Assembly: GCF_028869115.1 (NCBI RefSeq)
Contig: NZ_CP079800.1
Location: forward strand, 1,984,001-2,048,000
DNA: 64,000 bases
Source of the DNA: Pseudemcibacter aquimaris
GTDB lineage: Bacteria > Pseudomonadota > Alphaproteobacteria > Sphingomonadales > Emcibacteraceae
Direction: 5' to 3'
Shown piece by piece: positions 28,054-36,692 of this stretch (position 1 is its first letter; the number at the start of each line of letters is the position of its first letter). The notes under the pieces are model-generated. The model made no database searches and was not told the DNA's origin. It saw nothing but the letters and a program-made list of their open reading frames with translations. The position numbers and the translations under genes were made by a program.

Positions 28054-28083
28054 AAAGGCAGCCTTCACAGGTTGCCTTTATTC
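28054..28083 (+). terminator. Intrinsic terminator after the DUF1624 gene
   Basis: AAAGGCAGCC (28054-28063), loop TTCACA, GGTTGCCTTT (28070-28079) forms a 10-bp stem with one G-T pair, followed by ATTCCTT. It lies 14 bases after the stop. Confidence 0.65.
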
Positions 28084-28128
28084 CTTAAAGCGAATAGTTT
28101 CTGATAAGTTCACAGGAGAAACCATTCA

Positions 28129-28740
28129 ATGACATCAACCCTATATTATATTCATGATCCAATGTGCAGCTGGTGTTATGGCTTTGCGCCCACATGGCAA
28201 AAAATCATGGATCAATTACCGGATGACATTGCCGTTGAATATGTTGTCGGTGGCCTCGCCCCCGATAGCGATGAACCAATGCCTGAAGCAACCACTCGGA
28301 TGGTTAAGGGCGCATGGCATAAAATCAATGAAATGCTTGGCACAGAATTTAATTTTGATTTTTGGGAAAATAACACCCCCAGACGGTCAACATACCCCGC
28401 CTGCCGCGCCGTCCTCGCCGCCCGTGCGCAAGGTTACGAAAAAGAAATGATCGCCGCCATTCAAACGGCCTATTACAGACACGCATTAAACCCGTCCGAT
28501 GATCATGTCTTAATCGGACTGGCTGATGAATTATCAATGGGCATAGAAAAATTTAAATCAGACCTAAATTCTGATGAGATCAATCAAGAACTCATGGGGC
28601 AAATCATGCTATCCCGAAAATTAACCCACCGCGGCTTTCCATCACTGGTCCTCGCCCATAACGGAAACCATCATTTCATTGAACATGATTATTTGGATGC
28701 GGATGTGACGCTTTCGAAGGTTGATAAAATTATATCCTAA
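28129..28740 (+). CDS. DsbA/FrnE-like thioredoxin-fold protein
   Basis: This 203-aa protein has a thioredoxin fold with an all-helical insertion, and the redox motif CSWC at residues 12-15 (YYIHDPMCSWCYGFAPTWQ). RSTYPACRAVLAARAQG and RGFPSLVLAHNG, with the cis-Pro, are typical of the DsbA/2-hydroxychromene isomerase superfamily. There is no signal peptide, so it acts in the cytoplasm, like FrnE-type proteins linked to oxidative or metal stress. AGGAG precedes the ATG. A terminator separates it from the upstream membrane protein gene. Confidence 0.9.
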   Translation: MTSTLYYIHDPMCSWCYGFAPTWQKIMDQLPDDIAVEYVVGGLAPDSDEPMPEATTRMVKGAWHKINEMLGTEFNFDFWENNTPRRSTYPACRAVLAARAQGYEKEMIAAIQTAYYRHALNPSDDHVLIGLADELSMGIEKFKSDLNSDEINQELMGQIMLSRKLTHRGFPSLVLAHNGNHHFIEHDYLDADVTLSKVDKIIS

Positions 28741-28763
28741 CATGTGTAATAAGTTAGAGTTAT

Positions 28764-29429
28764 TCACCAATATATTTTAGCAAAAACATACAACGCCATC
28801 ATCAAAATTATTACAGCTACAGAAGCAATCTGCATTATTATTTTTCCACGAATAATTCTCTTCTTACTCTCATTTGGAATATACAAATCATTTCTTACAG
28901 GTGAGTGATATAGTTCTCGATACCTATTAATGTGATTAACGAGTGAATTTGCCCGTTTCTCATTTTTCCCATCATCAAGATCTTTCACCAATAATTGTAT
29001 ATCAGCATTAAATAAGCCTGCTTTATTTAAACTGCTATGCCTTTTTAATACTTCATAATTTTCTCTTTTATAAGCGCATATATAAACAAATTTATTGAAA
29101 AATATTCTTTGTACACCAACAGAAAAAGGACCCACATCATCCCAAGGGCAAAATAACTCTCTAAAAGTAAATTTGTATACCAAACCTTTATCATTAATAA
29201 TAAGTTTTGGTCTTCCCCTTAAAAAATCTATGATCTTTACTAATGCAACTAAAGTTACAATAACGTGAAAAAATAACGTTGAATATATAGCTTTTGAGGC
29301 AGCTTCGCTCCAAATCTCAAATAAAAACATAGATAGTACTATTGATAAGAATGACCAAATTATGATGCTAAAGACAGCTCTTGCATTAGACACTCCAAAG
29401 GTCATAATATTTTGCGATGACACACCCAT
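28764..29429 (-). CDS. Uncharacterised membrane protein with PH-like middle region
   Basis: I do not recognise this 221-aa protein. It has two N-terminal TM segments (AVFSIIIWSFLSIVLSMFLF and ALVKIIDFL with the stretch before it) and one C-terminal TM (MQIASVAVIILMMALYVFA). The soluble middle has beta strands of the kind found in bacterial PH-like membrane proteins (GRPKLIINDKGLVYKF, LFCPWDDVGPFSVGV). GGGGA before the ATG supports the start at 29429. Its DNA is visibly more AT-rich than its neighbours, which may reflect acquisition. Confidence 0.7.
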   Translation of the reverse strand: MGVSSQNIMTFGVSNARAVFSIIIWSFLSIVLSMFLFEIWSEAASKAIYSTLFFHVIVTLVALVKIIDFLRGRPKLIINDKGLVYKFTFRELFCPWDDVGPFSVGVQRIFFNKFVYICAYKRENYEVLKRHSSLNKAGLFNADIQLLVKDLDDGKNEKRANSLVNHINRYRELYHSPVRNDLYIPNESKKRIIRGKIIMQIASVAVIILMMALYVFAKIYW

Positions 29430-29459
29430 GATATCCCCAATAAAACGTTGTATTATACT

Positions 29460-29684
29460 TTACTTCTTCTTCGCTTTCGCCTCTGCTTCGGCGGCAAGTC
29501 TTAAAGCTTTTAATTTGTTGGCTTTGTTGCGAGCTTCGTCGGCGCGGGCTTGTTTTTCTTTCATCAGCCTGTTTTCTTTAATCTTGGGTGGTTTTCTGTC
29601 GGTGAATTTTCCTTGGTCACCGCGCTCTAACGCGGCGATCATTTTATCGTCGGCTGTGTTTGGTCTTGTTGATCCTGATCCCAT
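29460..29684 (-). CDS. Small basic, coiled-coil-like protein
   Basis: This 74-aa hydrophilic protein is rich in Lys, Ala and Glu. Residues 35-74 form one long charged helix (EAEAKAKKK at the end), likely a coiled coil or a nucleic-acid-associated tail. The start has GAAAGG nine bases upstream. It lies between ssb and an uncharacterised membrane gene, all minus strand, but a terminator after ssb separates it from that gene. No family is assigned. Confidence 0.6.
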   Translation of the reverse strand: MGSGSTRPNTADDKMIAALERGDQGKFTDRKPPKIKENRLMKEKQARADEARNKANKLKALRLAAEAEAKAKKK

Positions 29685-29719
29685 TATAAAAACCTTTCTT
29701 CAATAATATGCCCCATAAT

Positions 29720-29745
29720 AAAAAAGCCCCGGCGTAACCGAGGCT
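29720..29745 (-). terminator. Intrinsic terminator of ssb
   Basis: In minus orientation AGCCTCGG, loop TTACG, CCGGGGCT is followed by a U run (A tract at 29720-29725 on the plus strand). It begins 16 bases after the ssb stop. Confidence 0.85.
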
Positions 29746-29760
29746 CTTATTTATTCTATC

Positions 29761-30261
29761 CTAGAACGGAATGTCGTCGTCGAAATCGCTGCCGCCGCTT
29801 GCCGGGGCAGAACCGCCGCCGCCCATTCCGCCGCCAGATCCACCACCGAATCCGCCGCTGTCTTGGTTAAAGCCGCCATTGTCGCCGCCACCAAAGCCGC
29901 CGCCTTCGTTACGGCCGTCAAGCATGGTTAGCACACCGTTAAAGCGTTGCAGTACGATTTCTGTCGTGTATTTTTCAACGCCGCTTTGGTCCGTCCACTT
30001 ACGGGTTTGAAGTGCGCCTTCCACGTAAACCTTTGATCCTTTACGCAGATATTGTTCCGCGATTTTACAAAGATTTTCGTTAAAAATCACCACACGGTGC
30101 CATTCTGTGCGTTCACGACGTTCGCCAGTGGCGCGGTCTTTCCAGCTATCGGATGTGGCAATGCTTAATTGCGCAATTGGTGAACCGTCATTGGTGTGCC
30201 TGATTTCAGGATCACGTCCCAAATTACCCACCAGAATTACTTTATTTACGCTCCCCGCCAT
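29761..30261 (-). CDS. ssb: Single-stranded DNA-binding protein
   Basis: SSB coats single-stranded DNA during replication and repair and recruits partners through its tail. The 166-aa protein has an N-terminal OB fold ([22 protein letters not shown], then ATSDSWKD, then [10 protein letters not shown] and [15 protein letters not shown]). A Gly/Asn-rich linker spans about 115-157 and the canonical acidic tip is DFDDDIPF. It is divergent from uvrA across a 180-bp region with a LexA-type SOS box, so both are likely damage-inducible. Confidence 0.98.
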   Translation of the reverse strand: MAGSVNKVILVGNLGRDPEIRHTNDGSPIAQLSIATSDSWKDRATGERRERTEWHRVVIFNENLCKIAEQYLRKGSKVYVEGALQTRKWTDQSGVEKYTTEIVLQRFNGVLTMLDGRNEGGGFGGGDNGGFNQDSGGFGGGSGGGMGGGGSAPASGGSDFDDDIPF

Positions 30262-30366
30262 GATGTGCCTTTCTTATAAATTTCGAATCTAATATGCTTC
30301 ACCATAGACAGAAATGCGTCTTTGACAAAGCTCTTTTTTACGCATTTTATAACATATTTTAAAAAA

Positions 30367-30381
30367 GAACAAAATAAGAAC
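30367..30381. promoter_or_regulatory. SOS (LexA) box between ssb and uvrA
   Basis: The sequence is GAAC-AAAATAA-GAAC, an exact match to the alphaproteobacterial LexA consensus GAAC-N7-GAAC (GTTC-N7-GTTC). It lies 61 bp before uvrA and 106 bp before ssb, in a shared divergent promoter region. Confidence 0.88.
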
Positions 30382-30441
30382 TTTACATATTGAGAGAATC
30401 CCTTAAATTCGGGATTAATAGAATTAAATAGGGTCGAAAAG

Positions 30442-33291
30442 ATGCTCACCAAAATTTCCGTGCGCGGGGCAAAAGAACATAACCTTAAATCCGTCGATGT
30501 GGACATTCCCCGTGACAAACTGGTGGTGATAACCGGTCTTTCGGGTTCGGGTAAATCGTCACTGGCGTTTGATACCATTTATGCCGAAGGGCAACGCAGA
30601 TACGTGGAAAGCCTTTCTGCCTATGCGCGCCAATTCCTTGAAATGATGCAAAAGCCGGACGCCGATCATATTGAGGGACTATCGCCCGCCATTTCCATTG
30701 AACAAAAAACCACGTCCCGCAACCCGCGTTCCACCGTCGGCACGGTGACCGAAGTTTACGATTACATGCGTTTATTATATGCGCGCATTGGTGTTCCTTA
30801 TTCCCCCACGACGGGTCTTCCAATCACCAGCCAGACGGTTAGTCAGATGGTAGACCGTGTAATGGAGCTGGAGGAAGGCACGCGTTTATTCCTGCTCGCG
30901 CCCATTGTACGGGGACGTAAGGGCGAATATAGAAAAGAATTCATGGAACTGTTAAAGGCAGGTTTTCAACGGGTTAAGGTCGACGGTGAATTTTACGAAA
31001 TCGAAGATGTTCCCGATTTAAATAAGAAAATCAAACATGATATCGAAGTTGTGGTGGACCGCCTTGTGGTGCGTGAAGGGTTAGAAACCCGCCTCGCCGA
31101 TAGTATGGAAACCGCGCTTAATTTAACAGATGGCCTCGCGGTTGTTGAAGAAGCGACAAAGGACGGCGCGGAAGGGGAACGCATTTTATTTTCCGCTAAA
31201 TTCGCATGCCCCGTTTCCGGCTTTACAATTGAGGAAATCGAACCAAGGCTATTTTCTTTTAATAACCCGTTTGGCGCCTGCCCGACCTGTGACGGACTTG
31301 GTGAAAAATTATATTTTGATCCTGAACTTGTTGTGCCGGATAAGTCGCTGGCGTTAACCGAAGGGGCACTTGCGCCGTGGGGCAAATCCAATTCGCCATA
31401 TTACGCGCAAACGCTTGAAAGTATTGCTAAACATTATAGATTTAAAACCAACACACCATGGAATAAGCTTTCCAAAAAGCATCAGGATGTCCTGCTGTTC
31501 GGTAGCGGTGATGAAGAAATCGAGATTTCCTATAACAGTGACAACATCAAAGATTATAAGGTCAAGAAAACCTTCGAAGGGGTGATTGGCAACATCAAAC
31601 GTCGCTGGCGGGAAACCGACAGTAATATGATGCGTGAAGAGCTTGCGAAATATCAATCATCGACCACCTGTGATGCCTGTGATGGCCACCGATTAAAGCA
31701 AGAAGCCTTAGCGGTCAAAATCGACGGTAAACACATTAGCGAAATCACCGAACTTTCGGTGCGTAAATCATTGGAATGGTTCACAAATCTTTCGGACAAG
31801 CTGTCCGATAAAGATAATGAAATTGCCAGCCGTGTGCTTAAAGAAATAACAGAACGTCTTGGTTTCTTAAATAATGTCGGCCTTGAATATCTGAACCTTA
31901 GCCGCACATCAGGCACCCTTTCCGGCGGCGAAAGCCAGCGTATTCGCCTCGCTAGCCAGATCGGTTCCGGCTTAACGGGTGTTTTATACGTGCTTGATGA
32001 ACCGTCAATCGGCCTTCATCAACGCGATAATGACCGGTTATTACAAACATTATCGAACCTGCGCGATATGGGTAATACAGTGCTGGTGGTGGAACATGAC
32101 GAAGAAGCGATCATGACCGCCGACCATGTCATTGATATGGGCCCGGGTGCTGGCGTTCATGGCGGTGAGGTCGTCGCCCAAGGCACGCCAAAACAAATCA
32201 TGAAGTCGAAAAAGAGCCTGACGGGTAAATATTTAAGCGGGGAGCTATCGATCGCCGTTCCGTCCGAACGCCGTAAAGGCCATATGGCTGGCAAAAAACG
32301 AAAAGAAATCGTGGTTAAGGGCGCAACGGGTAATAACCTTAAAAATGTTACCGCGAAATTCCCGCTTGGCGTCATGACTTGTATCACGGGGGTTTCCGGT
32401 TCCGGTAAATCGACGCTTACCATTGATACATTATATAAGGCGGTCGCGCGGAAAATTAACCGCAGCCGCGTTGTCCCTGGAAAACATGAGGACATCACTG
32501 GGTTAGAGTTTATCGATAAAATCGTTGAAATCGATCAATCCCCCATTGGCCGCACACCGCGTTCAAACCCGGCCACATACACGGGCGCCTTTACCCCGAT
32601 CCGTGACTGGTTCGCCGGACTGCCAGAGGCAAAGTCACGCGGTTATAAACCGGGCCGTTTTTCCTTTAACGTTAAAGGCGGCCGCTGTGAGGCATGCCAA
32701 GGCGACGGCGTCATCAAGATCGAAATGCATTTCTTACCTGATGTGTATGTGAAATGCGATGTTTGCGAAGGCAAACGATATAACCGTGAAACGCTTGAGA
32801 TAAAATTTAAAGGGAAATCGATTTCCGATGTCCTTGATATGACCGTGGAAGATGGTCTTGAATTTTTCTCCGCGATCCCGAGCGTGCGTGACAAGATTAA
32901 AATGATGCAGAAAGTGGGCCTTGATTATATCAAAATCGGCCAAGCGGCCACCACCCTATCGGGCGGTGAAGCGCAGCGCGTTAAGCTTTCCAAGGAACTA
33001 TCGAAACGGTCCACGGGACGCACGCTTTATATCCTTGATGAACCGACAACCGGCCTTCATTTTGAAGACATCAAAAAATTGCTAGAGGTCATACAAGCGC
33101 TTGTCGACAAGGGCAATACGGTGATCATTATTGAACATAATCTGGATGTGATTAAAACCGCTGATTGGATTCTCGATATCGGCCCAGAAGGGGGCAGTGG
33201 TGGCGGCCAAATCATCGCCGAAGGCACGCCAGAAGACGTCGCAAAGGTCAAAAACAGCTATACAGGTCAATATTTGGCAAATATTTTATAA
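30442..33291 (+). CDS. uvrA: Excinuclease ABC subunit A
   Basis: UvrA finds bulky DNA lesions and loads UvrB in nucleotide excision repair. The 949-aa protein has two ABC ATPase modules: Walker [11 protein letters not shown] near residue 31, signature [16 protein letters not shown] and [16 protein letters not shown]; then [21 protein letters not shown] and [15 protein letters not shown]. Zinc-binding cysteine pairs are visible at [26 protein letters not shown] and [10 protein letters not shown]. It is divergent from ssb behind a LexA box. Confidence 0.98.
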   Translation: MLTKISVRGAKEHNLKSVDVDIPRDKLVVITGLSGSGKSSLAFDTIYAEGQRRYVESLSAYARQFLEMMQKPDADHIEGLSPAISIEQKTTSRNPRSTVGTVTEVYDYMRLLYARIGVPYSPTTGLPITSQTVSQMVDRVMELEEGTRLFLLAPIVRGRKGEYRKEFMELLKAGFQRVKVDGEFYEIEDVPDLNKKIKHDIEVVVDRLVVREGLETRLADSMETALNLTDGLAVVEEATKDGAEGERILFSAKFACPVSGFTIEEIEPRLFSFNNPFGACPTCDGLGEKLYFDPELVVPDKSLALTEGALAPWGKSNSPYYAQTLESIAKHYRFKTNTPWNKLSKKHQDVLLFGSGDEEIEISYNSDNIKDYKVKKTFEGVIGNIKRRWRETDSNMMREELAKYQSSTTCDACDGHRLKQEALAVKIDGKHISEITELSVRKSLEWFTNLSDKLSDKDNEIASRVLKEITERLGFLNNVGLEYLNLSRTSGTLSGGESQRIRLASQIGSGLTGVLYVLDEPSIGLHQRDNDRLLQTLSNLRDMGNTVLVVEHDEEAIMTADHVIDMGPGAGVHGGEVVAQGTPKQIMKSKKSLTGKYLSGELSIAVPSERRKGHMAGKKRKEIVVKGATGNNLKNVTAKFPLGVMTCITGVSGSGKSTLTIDTLYKAVARKINRSRVVPGKHEDITGLEFIDKIVEIDQSPIGRTPRSNPATYTGAFTPIRDWFAGLPEAKSRGYKPGRFSFNVKGGRCEACQGDGVIKIEMHFLPDVYVKCDVCEGKRYNRETLEIKFKGKSISDVLDMTVEDGLEFFSAIPSVRDKIKMMQKVGLDYIKIGQAATTLSGGEAQRVKLSKELSKRSTGRTLYILDEPTTGLHFEDIKKLLEVIQALVDKGNTVIIIEHNLDVIKTADWILDIGPEGGSGGGQIIAEGTPEDVAKVKNSYTGQYLANIL

Positions 33292-33342
33292 AATTATCAC
33301 ATTCGTTAACCTTTTGTTAACCTTCTTGGTTGATAGTTACAA

Positions 33343-33422
33343 TATTACAGATGCCCAAAACTGTAATACCATAATACTCAACTTACTCCATTTTGATACG
33401 CCTGCATTTGCCCAAGTGCAGG
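33343..33422. repeat. Two stem-loops with a common loop sequence between uvrA and trmFO
   Basis: Hairpin 1 is TATTACAG (33343-33350) / CTGTAATA (33361-33368) with loop ATGCCCAAAA. Hairpin 2 is CCTGCA (33401-33406) / TGCAGG (33417-33422) with loop TTTGCCCAAG. Both loops contain TGCCCAA (TTGGGCA on the other strand). Either could end uvrA transcription, but neither has a proper T run. The shared loop suggests a specific RNA-binding or RNA-RNA role. Confidence 0.5.
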
Positions 33423-33442
33423 TGTTTCATTTTGTGGGACAT
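33383..33442 (-). CDS. Candidate 19-aa microprotein or leader peptide
   Basis: The minus strand holds an ATG with a very strong ribosome site (GAGGGAGGA, eight bases upstream) followed by 19 codons and TAA: MSHKMKHLHLGKCRRIKME, a basic His/Lys-rich peptide. One stem-loop lies inside the frame and a second lies just downstream. No gene follows on the same strand, so an attenuator leader role is not obvious. The ribosome site is the main evidence; it may be chance. Confidence 0.25.
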   Translation of the reverse strand: MSHKMKHLHLGKCRRIKME

Positions 33443-33505
33443 TTTTCTATTCCTCCCTCATAAAAAAAGTGCTAAAAGCCGCTCACGATTTTGATGGATG
33501 GAAAT

Positions 33506-34873
33506 ATGAGCATTAAACCTATACATATTATTGGCGGCGGCATGGCCGGGACTGAGGCAGCGTGGCAATTGTTACAGCGTGATATTCCTGTGATCCTGCA
33601 CGAAATGCGTGGTGTTAAAACCACCAACGCACATTCAACAGATGGCCTTGCGGAGCTGGTTTGTTCCAATAGCTTTAGATCAGATGATATGGAAAATAAT
33701 GCGGTTGGACTGCTGCATGAGGAAATGCGACGCCTTGGTTCATTGATGATGGAAGCCGCAGAGGCAACCAAAGTCCCCGCCGGAAGCGCCCTTGCCGTCG
33801 ACCGTGACGGTTTTAGTGAATATGTTCAATCGAAATTACTGGCTCATCCATTATTCACACTCGAACGTGGTGAAGTGGACACCATACCACCAACGGAATG
33901 GGGCAATGTGATTATTGCCACTGGCCCCCTCACCTCTGACGCGCTCGCGAAAGCTGTGCTTGATATCACGGGTGTTGATGAATTGCAGTTTTTTGATGCG
34001 ATTGCGCCGATTATTTATAAAGAAAGCATTGATTTCGATAAGGCATGGTTCCAGAGCCGTTATGACAAGGGGGATGGCGCGGATTATATCAATCTGCCGA
34101 TGACCAAAGATCAATATTACACATTCATTGATGAAATTACCGACGCTGAAAAATCGGATTATAAAGATTGGGAACAGGATATCCCGTTTTTTGAAGGCTG
34201 TATGCCCATCGAGGTCATGGCTGAACGTGGTAAGGAAACGCTTGCCCACGGGCCAATGAAACCTGTTGGCCTGACCAATCCGCATTCTGATGAACGCCCT
34301 TATGCGGTTGTGCAACTGCGTCAGGATAATAAGCTTGGTACCCTTTATAATATGGTCGGGTTCCAGACTAAGATGAAATATAAATTCCAAAAGGAAATCT
34401 TTAAGAAAATACCTGGCCTTGAAAATGCGGAGTTCGCCCGGCTTGGCGGCCTTCACCGAAATACATTTATCAACAGCCCGAAACTGCTTGATGATCAATT
34501 ACGATTAAAATCAATGCCGCGCATAAGGTTTGCCGGACAAATCACAGGCGTTGAAGGATATGTGGAAAGCGGCGCCATGGGCATTATGGCGGGCCGTTTC
34601 CTGGCGGCGGAAACCTTGGGCGAAGAAATCACCGCCCCGCCAATCGTTACCGGCTTTGGCGCGCTGATCAATCACATCACCGGCGGCCACATCGAAGGGG
34701 CCGGCACCGCCAAAACATTCCAACCAATGAATGTGAATTTCGGTATTATGCCGCCGCTTGAAGAAAAGAAACATATGGTTGATGGCCGTATGGTCAAGAT
34801 TAAACGCAAGTTCAGAAAACCGCTTAAATCAAAACGGGCGCTTGATGCGTTAGAGGTTTGGTTAAATTCTTAA
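33506..34873 (+). CDS. trmFO: Folate-dependent tRNA (uracil-54-C5)-methyltransferase TrmFO
   Basis: TrmFO makes ribothymidine at position 54 of tRNA using methylenetetrahydrofolate and FADH2. From the ATG at 33506 the protein has 455 aa; TTG 33491 and ATG 33494 are less likely because GGATGGA sits just before 33506. Landmarks are the FAD motif [73 protein letters not shown] and [15 protein letters not shown]. It is common in Firmicutes and Alphaproteobacteria, replacing SAM-dependent TrmA. Confidence 0.97.
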   Translation: MSIKPIHIIGGGMAGTEAAWQLLQRDIPVILHEMRGVKTTNAHSTDGLAELVCSNSFRSDDMENNAVGLLHEEMRRLGSLMMEAAEATKVPAGSALAVDRDGFSEYVQSKLLAHPLFTLERGEVDTIPPTEWGNVIIATGPLTSDALAKAVLDITGVDELQFFDAIAPIIYKESIDFDKAWFQSRYDKGDGADYINLPMTKDQYYTFIDEITDAEKSDYKDWEQDIPFFEGCMPIEVMAERGKETLAHGPMKPVGLTNPHSDERPYAVVQLRQDNKLGTLYNMVGFQTKMKYKFQKEIFKKIPGLENAEFARLGGLHRNTFINSPKLLDDQLRLKSMPRIRFAGQITGVEGYVESGAMGIMAGRFLAAETLGEEITAPPIVTGFGALINHITGGHIEGAGTAKTFQPMNVNFGIMPPLEEKKHMVDGRMVKIKRKFRKPLKSKRALDALEVWLNS

Positions 34874-34886
34874 TGCTCCCACTTCA

Positions 34887-34944
34887 GTCATACTCGGACT
34901 TGTTCCGAGTATCTCGAGACCCTCGGATCAAGTCCGAGGGTGAC
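34887..34944. repeat. Dispersed double-palindrome repeat, copy B
   Basis: The element has two joined palindromes: ACTCGGA-N5-TCCGAGT and CCCTCGGA-N5-TCCGAGGG, linked by ATCTCGAGA and bordered by GTCA and TGAC. It lies between the convergent trmFO and phytoene-synthase-like genes and could also act as a bidirectional terminator (TTTTTT follows). It is the intact relative of the copy at 25719-25788. Confidence 0.85.
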
Positions 34945-34958
34945 AATTTTTTATGGTT

Positions 34959-35819
34959 TTATATCCGACCCAACAGCGCACTAAAAAACAAACGACATTG
35001 GCGTTGAAACGTACTCGCCTTTTCATTGATTTCAAACGGGTTATAACCTGCTGCTTTAAACATATTCAAATAACTGCGGCTTAATGCGCCGAGCAGGAAT
35101 ATGCTTTTGGTTTCTTTGGAAAGCCTTCCCTTTTCATTCGCGATTTGATCAAGATATCCGGTTGCGGACATGCAGAAGCTTTCGATCATTTTGGAAAGAT
35201 TTTCATTTTTCTCTGCGGCGAAAATATCATTCTTTTTAACACCAAAGCTATCCATCGCATCCTGTGGGAATGATAATTTATTCATGGAAATATGGTAACG
35301 AATGGCCCGTAACGTGCCCACAAGCCCCCAAACCATACCAAGATCATAGGATAGCTCAAGCACCTTTTCATCACGTTCCCCGATCATCAGCGCCGCAAGA
35401 CGCATTAGATTTCCCGACGTATTACCAAGATATTCTTCGAATTCCGAAACCGTTTTCGGATTTTCGTCATAAATATCGGCCTGCCTTGCATCAATGATCG
35501 CCATAAATCTGTCTTTTGCAATGCCGCTGCGTTTAATGGCGGCGGATAGTGGCAACACAACTTCATGGTTTCTGGGGTTATCGTCATAAATGCCATCGAT
35601 AGATTCCCGCCACCATTGAAGCCTTATTTCACCAAGCATTGGTTCTGATACCGCCTCACGGATTTTTGCGACCTCGTGGTTAAAGGCATAAAGCGCAAAC
35701 AAGTCCTCACGAACGTCTGCTGGTGCAAAAAGTGTCACCAAAAAGCGGTCGTAATCATATTGTTTAATCTGTTTTGCACAGTATGTTTCAAGTTCAGCCA
35801 TGTTTGGTTTTATACCCAT
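34959..35819 (-). CDS. Squalene/phytoene synthase-family protein (NDUFAF6-like)
   Basis: This 286-aa all-helical protein is of the isoprenoid synthase fold (YCAKQIKQYDYDRFLVTLFAP, LFALYAFNHEVAKIREAVSE, IRLQWWRESIDGIY, YLGNTSGNLMRLAALMIG). The Asp-rich DxxxD motifs expected in true squalene/phytoene synthases are not intact: the first region reads FNHEVAKIRE. Such single-copy alphaproteobacterial members resemble NDUFAF6, a complex I assembly factor. No carotenoid or hopanoid genes are nearby. I favour an assembly-factor role over terpene synthesis, as inference. Confidence 0.8.
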   Translation of the reverse strand: MGIKPNMAELETYCAKQIKQYDYDRFLVTLFAPADVREDLFALYAFNHEVAKIREAVSEPMLGEIRLQWWRESIDGIYDDNPRNHEVVLPLSAAIKRSGIAKDRFMAIIDARQADIYDENPKTVSEFEEYLGNTSGNLMRLAALMIGERDEKVLELSYDLGMVWGLVGTLRAIRYHISMNKLSFPQDAMDSFGVKKNDIFAAEKNENLSKMIESFCMSATGYLDQIANEKGRLSKETKSIFLLGALSRSYLNMFKAAGYNPFEINEKASTFQRQCRLFFSALLGRI

Positions 35820-35888
35820 TATTTTATTCGTTTACCACCTAAATGACTGAAAAATACCATCTAATTATTTTAAAAAATAAGAGACATT

Positions 35889-35917
35889 TTGACCTAAGGT
35901 TAATTTACTGTTAAATT
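35889..35917 (+). promoter_or_regulatory. Sigma-70-like promoter of the small membrane gene pair
   Basis: TTGACC (35889-35894) and TAAATT (35912-35917) are separated by 17 bases, about 77 bases before the first start codon. This is close to consensus and fits the strong ribosome sites downstream. Confidence 0.5.
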
Positions 35918-35994
35918 TAGCACCGTTCTAAAAATGAACAGGGTAAACCCGAGCAAGGGACAAATAATTATTAAAACAACGGAGAGGGTATCAA

Positions 35995-36141
35995 ATGGCT
36001 AAAATCCTAGAATCACTGCCACTTACCATCGCAGCGGGAGTTGTCATTACAATCGTGATGATTTTCGCTACTGAAGCAATTTATGACAGTCAGATGAGCG
36101 CGCCGGAAAAGGCCGTTTCTGACATGATGGACAATATGTAA
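35995..36141 (+). CDS. 48-aa single-span membrane peptide
   Basis: This short gene encodes MAKILESLPLTIAAGV and onward, 48 residues, with one TM helix (about 9-27, LTIAAGVVITIVMIFATEA) and an acidic, Met-rich C-terminus. A GGAGAGGG ribosome site precedes the ATG. It ends 11 bases before the PuuD-like membrane gene, whose own AAGGAGG site overlaps this stop region, so the two form an operon. A small single-span subunit beside a multi-span heme-type protein is reminiscent of accessory subunits of oxidases; that is inference. Confidence 0.75.
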   Translation: MAKILESLPLTIAAGVVITIVMIFATEAIYDSQMSAPEKAVSDMMDNM

Positions 36142-36152
36142 GGAGGCACACT

Positions 36153-36632
36153 ATGGATGAAACAGTATTATTTATAATTCGTTATATGCATGTATTAAGC
36201 GGCATTCTTTGGATTGGTCTGCTTTATTATTTTAACTTTGTACAAATTCCAAGCATGCCGAAAATTCCGGATGATCAAAAACCGGCAATTGGTAAAGTAA
36301 TCGCACCTGAGGCACTATTCTGGTTCCGCTGGGCTGCGATGGCAACACTTGTATTTGGTATCTTCCTTGCCATGTTTAATGGCTATCTGGTTGATGCTTA
36401 CACACTGAAAATGCCTAATATTGGCTTTGGCATGTGGTTTGGTACAATCATGTGGTTCAACGTTTGGTTCGTTATTTGGCCAAATCAGAAAATCGCACTT
36501 GGCATTGTTGATGCACCAGCAGAAGCAAAACCGGCAGCAGCACGCAAAGCGATGCTATTCAGCCGCACAAACACAATGCTTTCAATTCCAATGCTTGCAT
36601 CAATGATTTCGGCTCAAAACCCAATCATGTAA
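36153..36632 (+). CDS. PuuD-like integral membrane protein (no cytochrome c domain)
   Basis: This 159-aa protein has four TM segments and resembles the membrane part of urate hydroxylase PuuD: IIRYMHVLSGILWIGLLYYFNF with a single His (H13), then FWFRWAAMATLVFGIFLAMF and GFGMWFGTIMWFNVWFVIWPNQ. Full PuuD proteins are longer and end in a cytochrome c; here that is absent and no purine genes are nearby, so urate oxidation is not supported. It is preceded by AAGGAGG and a 48-aa membrane peptide, and followed by a terminator. A heme or quinone-linked membrane role is possible. Confidence 0.8.
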   Translation: MDETVLFIIRYMHVLSGILWIGLLYYFNFVQIPSMPKIPDDQKPAIGKVIAPEALFWFRWAAMATLVFGIFLAMFNGYLVDAYTLKMPNIGFGMWFGTIMWFNVWFVIWPNQKIALGIVDAPAEAKPAAARKAMLFSRTNTMLSIPMLASMISAQNPIM

Positions 36633-36652
36633 TTTTTGGAAATAATGAATTC

Positions 36653-36685
36653 AAAAAAGCCGGGCTTTTTTAAGTCCGGCTTTTT
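36653..36685. terminator. Bidirectional terminator between the PuuD-like gene and the sensor kinase
   Basis: AAGCCGG (36657-36663) and CCGGCTT (36676-36682) enclose a 12-base loop, with an A6 tract before and T5 after, so it can stop transcripts from both convergent genes. Confidence 0.8.
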
Positions 36686-36692
36686 ATTGCCT

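Noticed and set aside
29771-30010. Proline/serine-rich 79-aa frame on the plus strand
   Set aside because: It is the antisense shadow of the Gly-rich linker of ssb.
33470-33480. Half CIRCE element (GTGCTAA) before trmFO
   Set aside because: Only one arm is present, and no inverted partner lies at the required 9-base spacing.
34959-35819. Carotenoid or hopanoid biosynthesis gene
   Set aside because: Asp-rich catalytic motifs are not intact and no other terpene genes are present.
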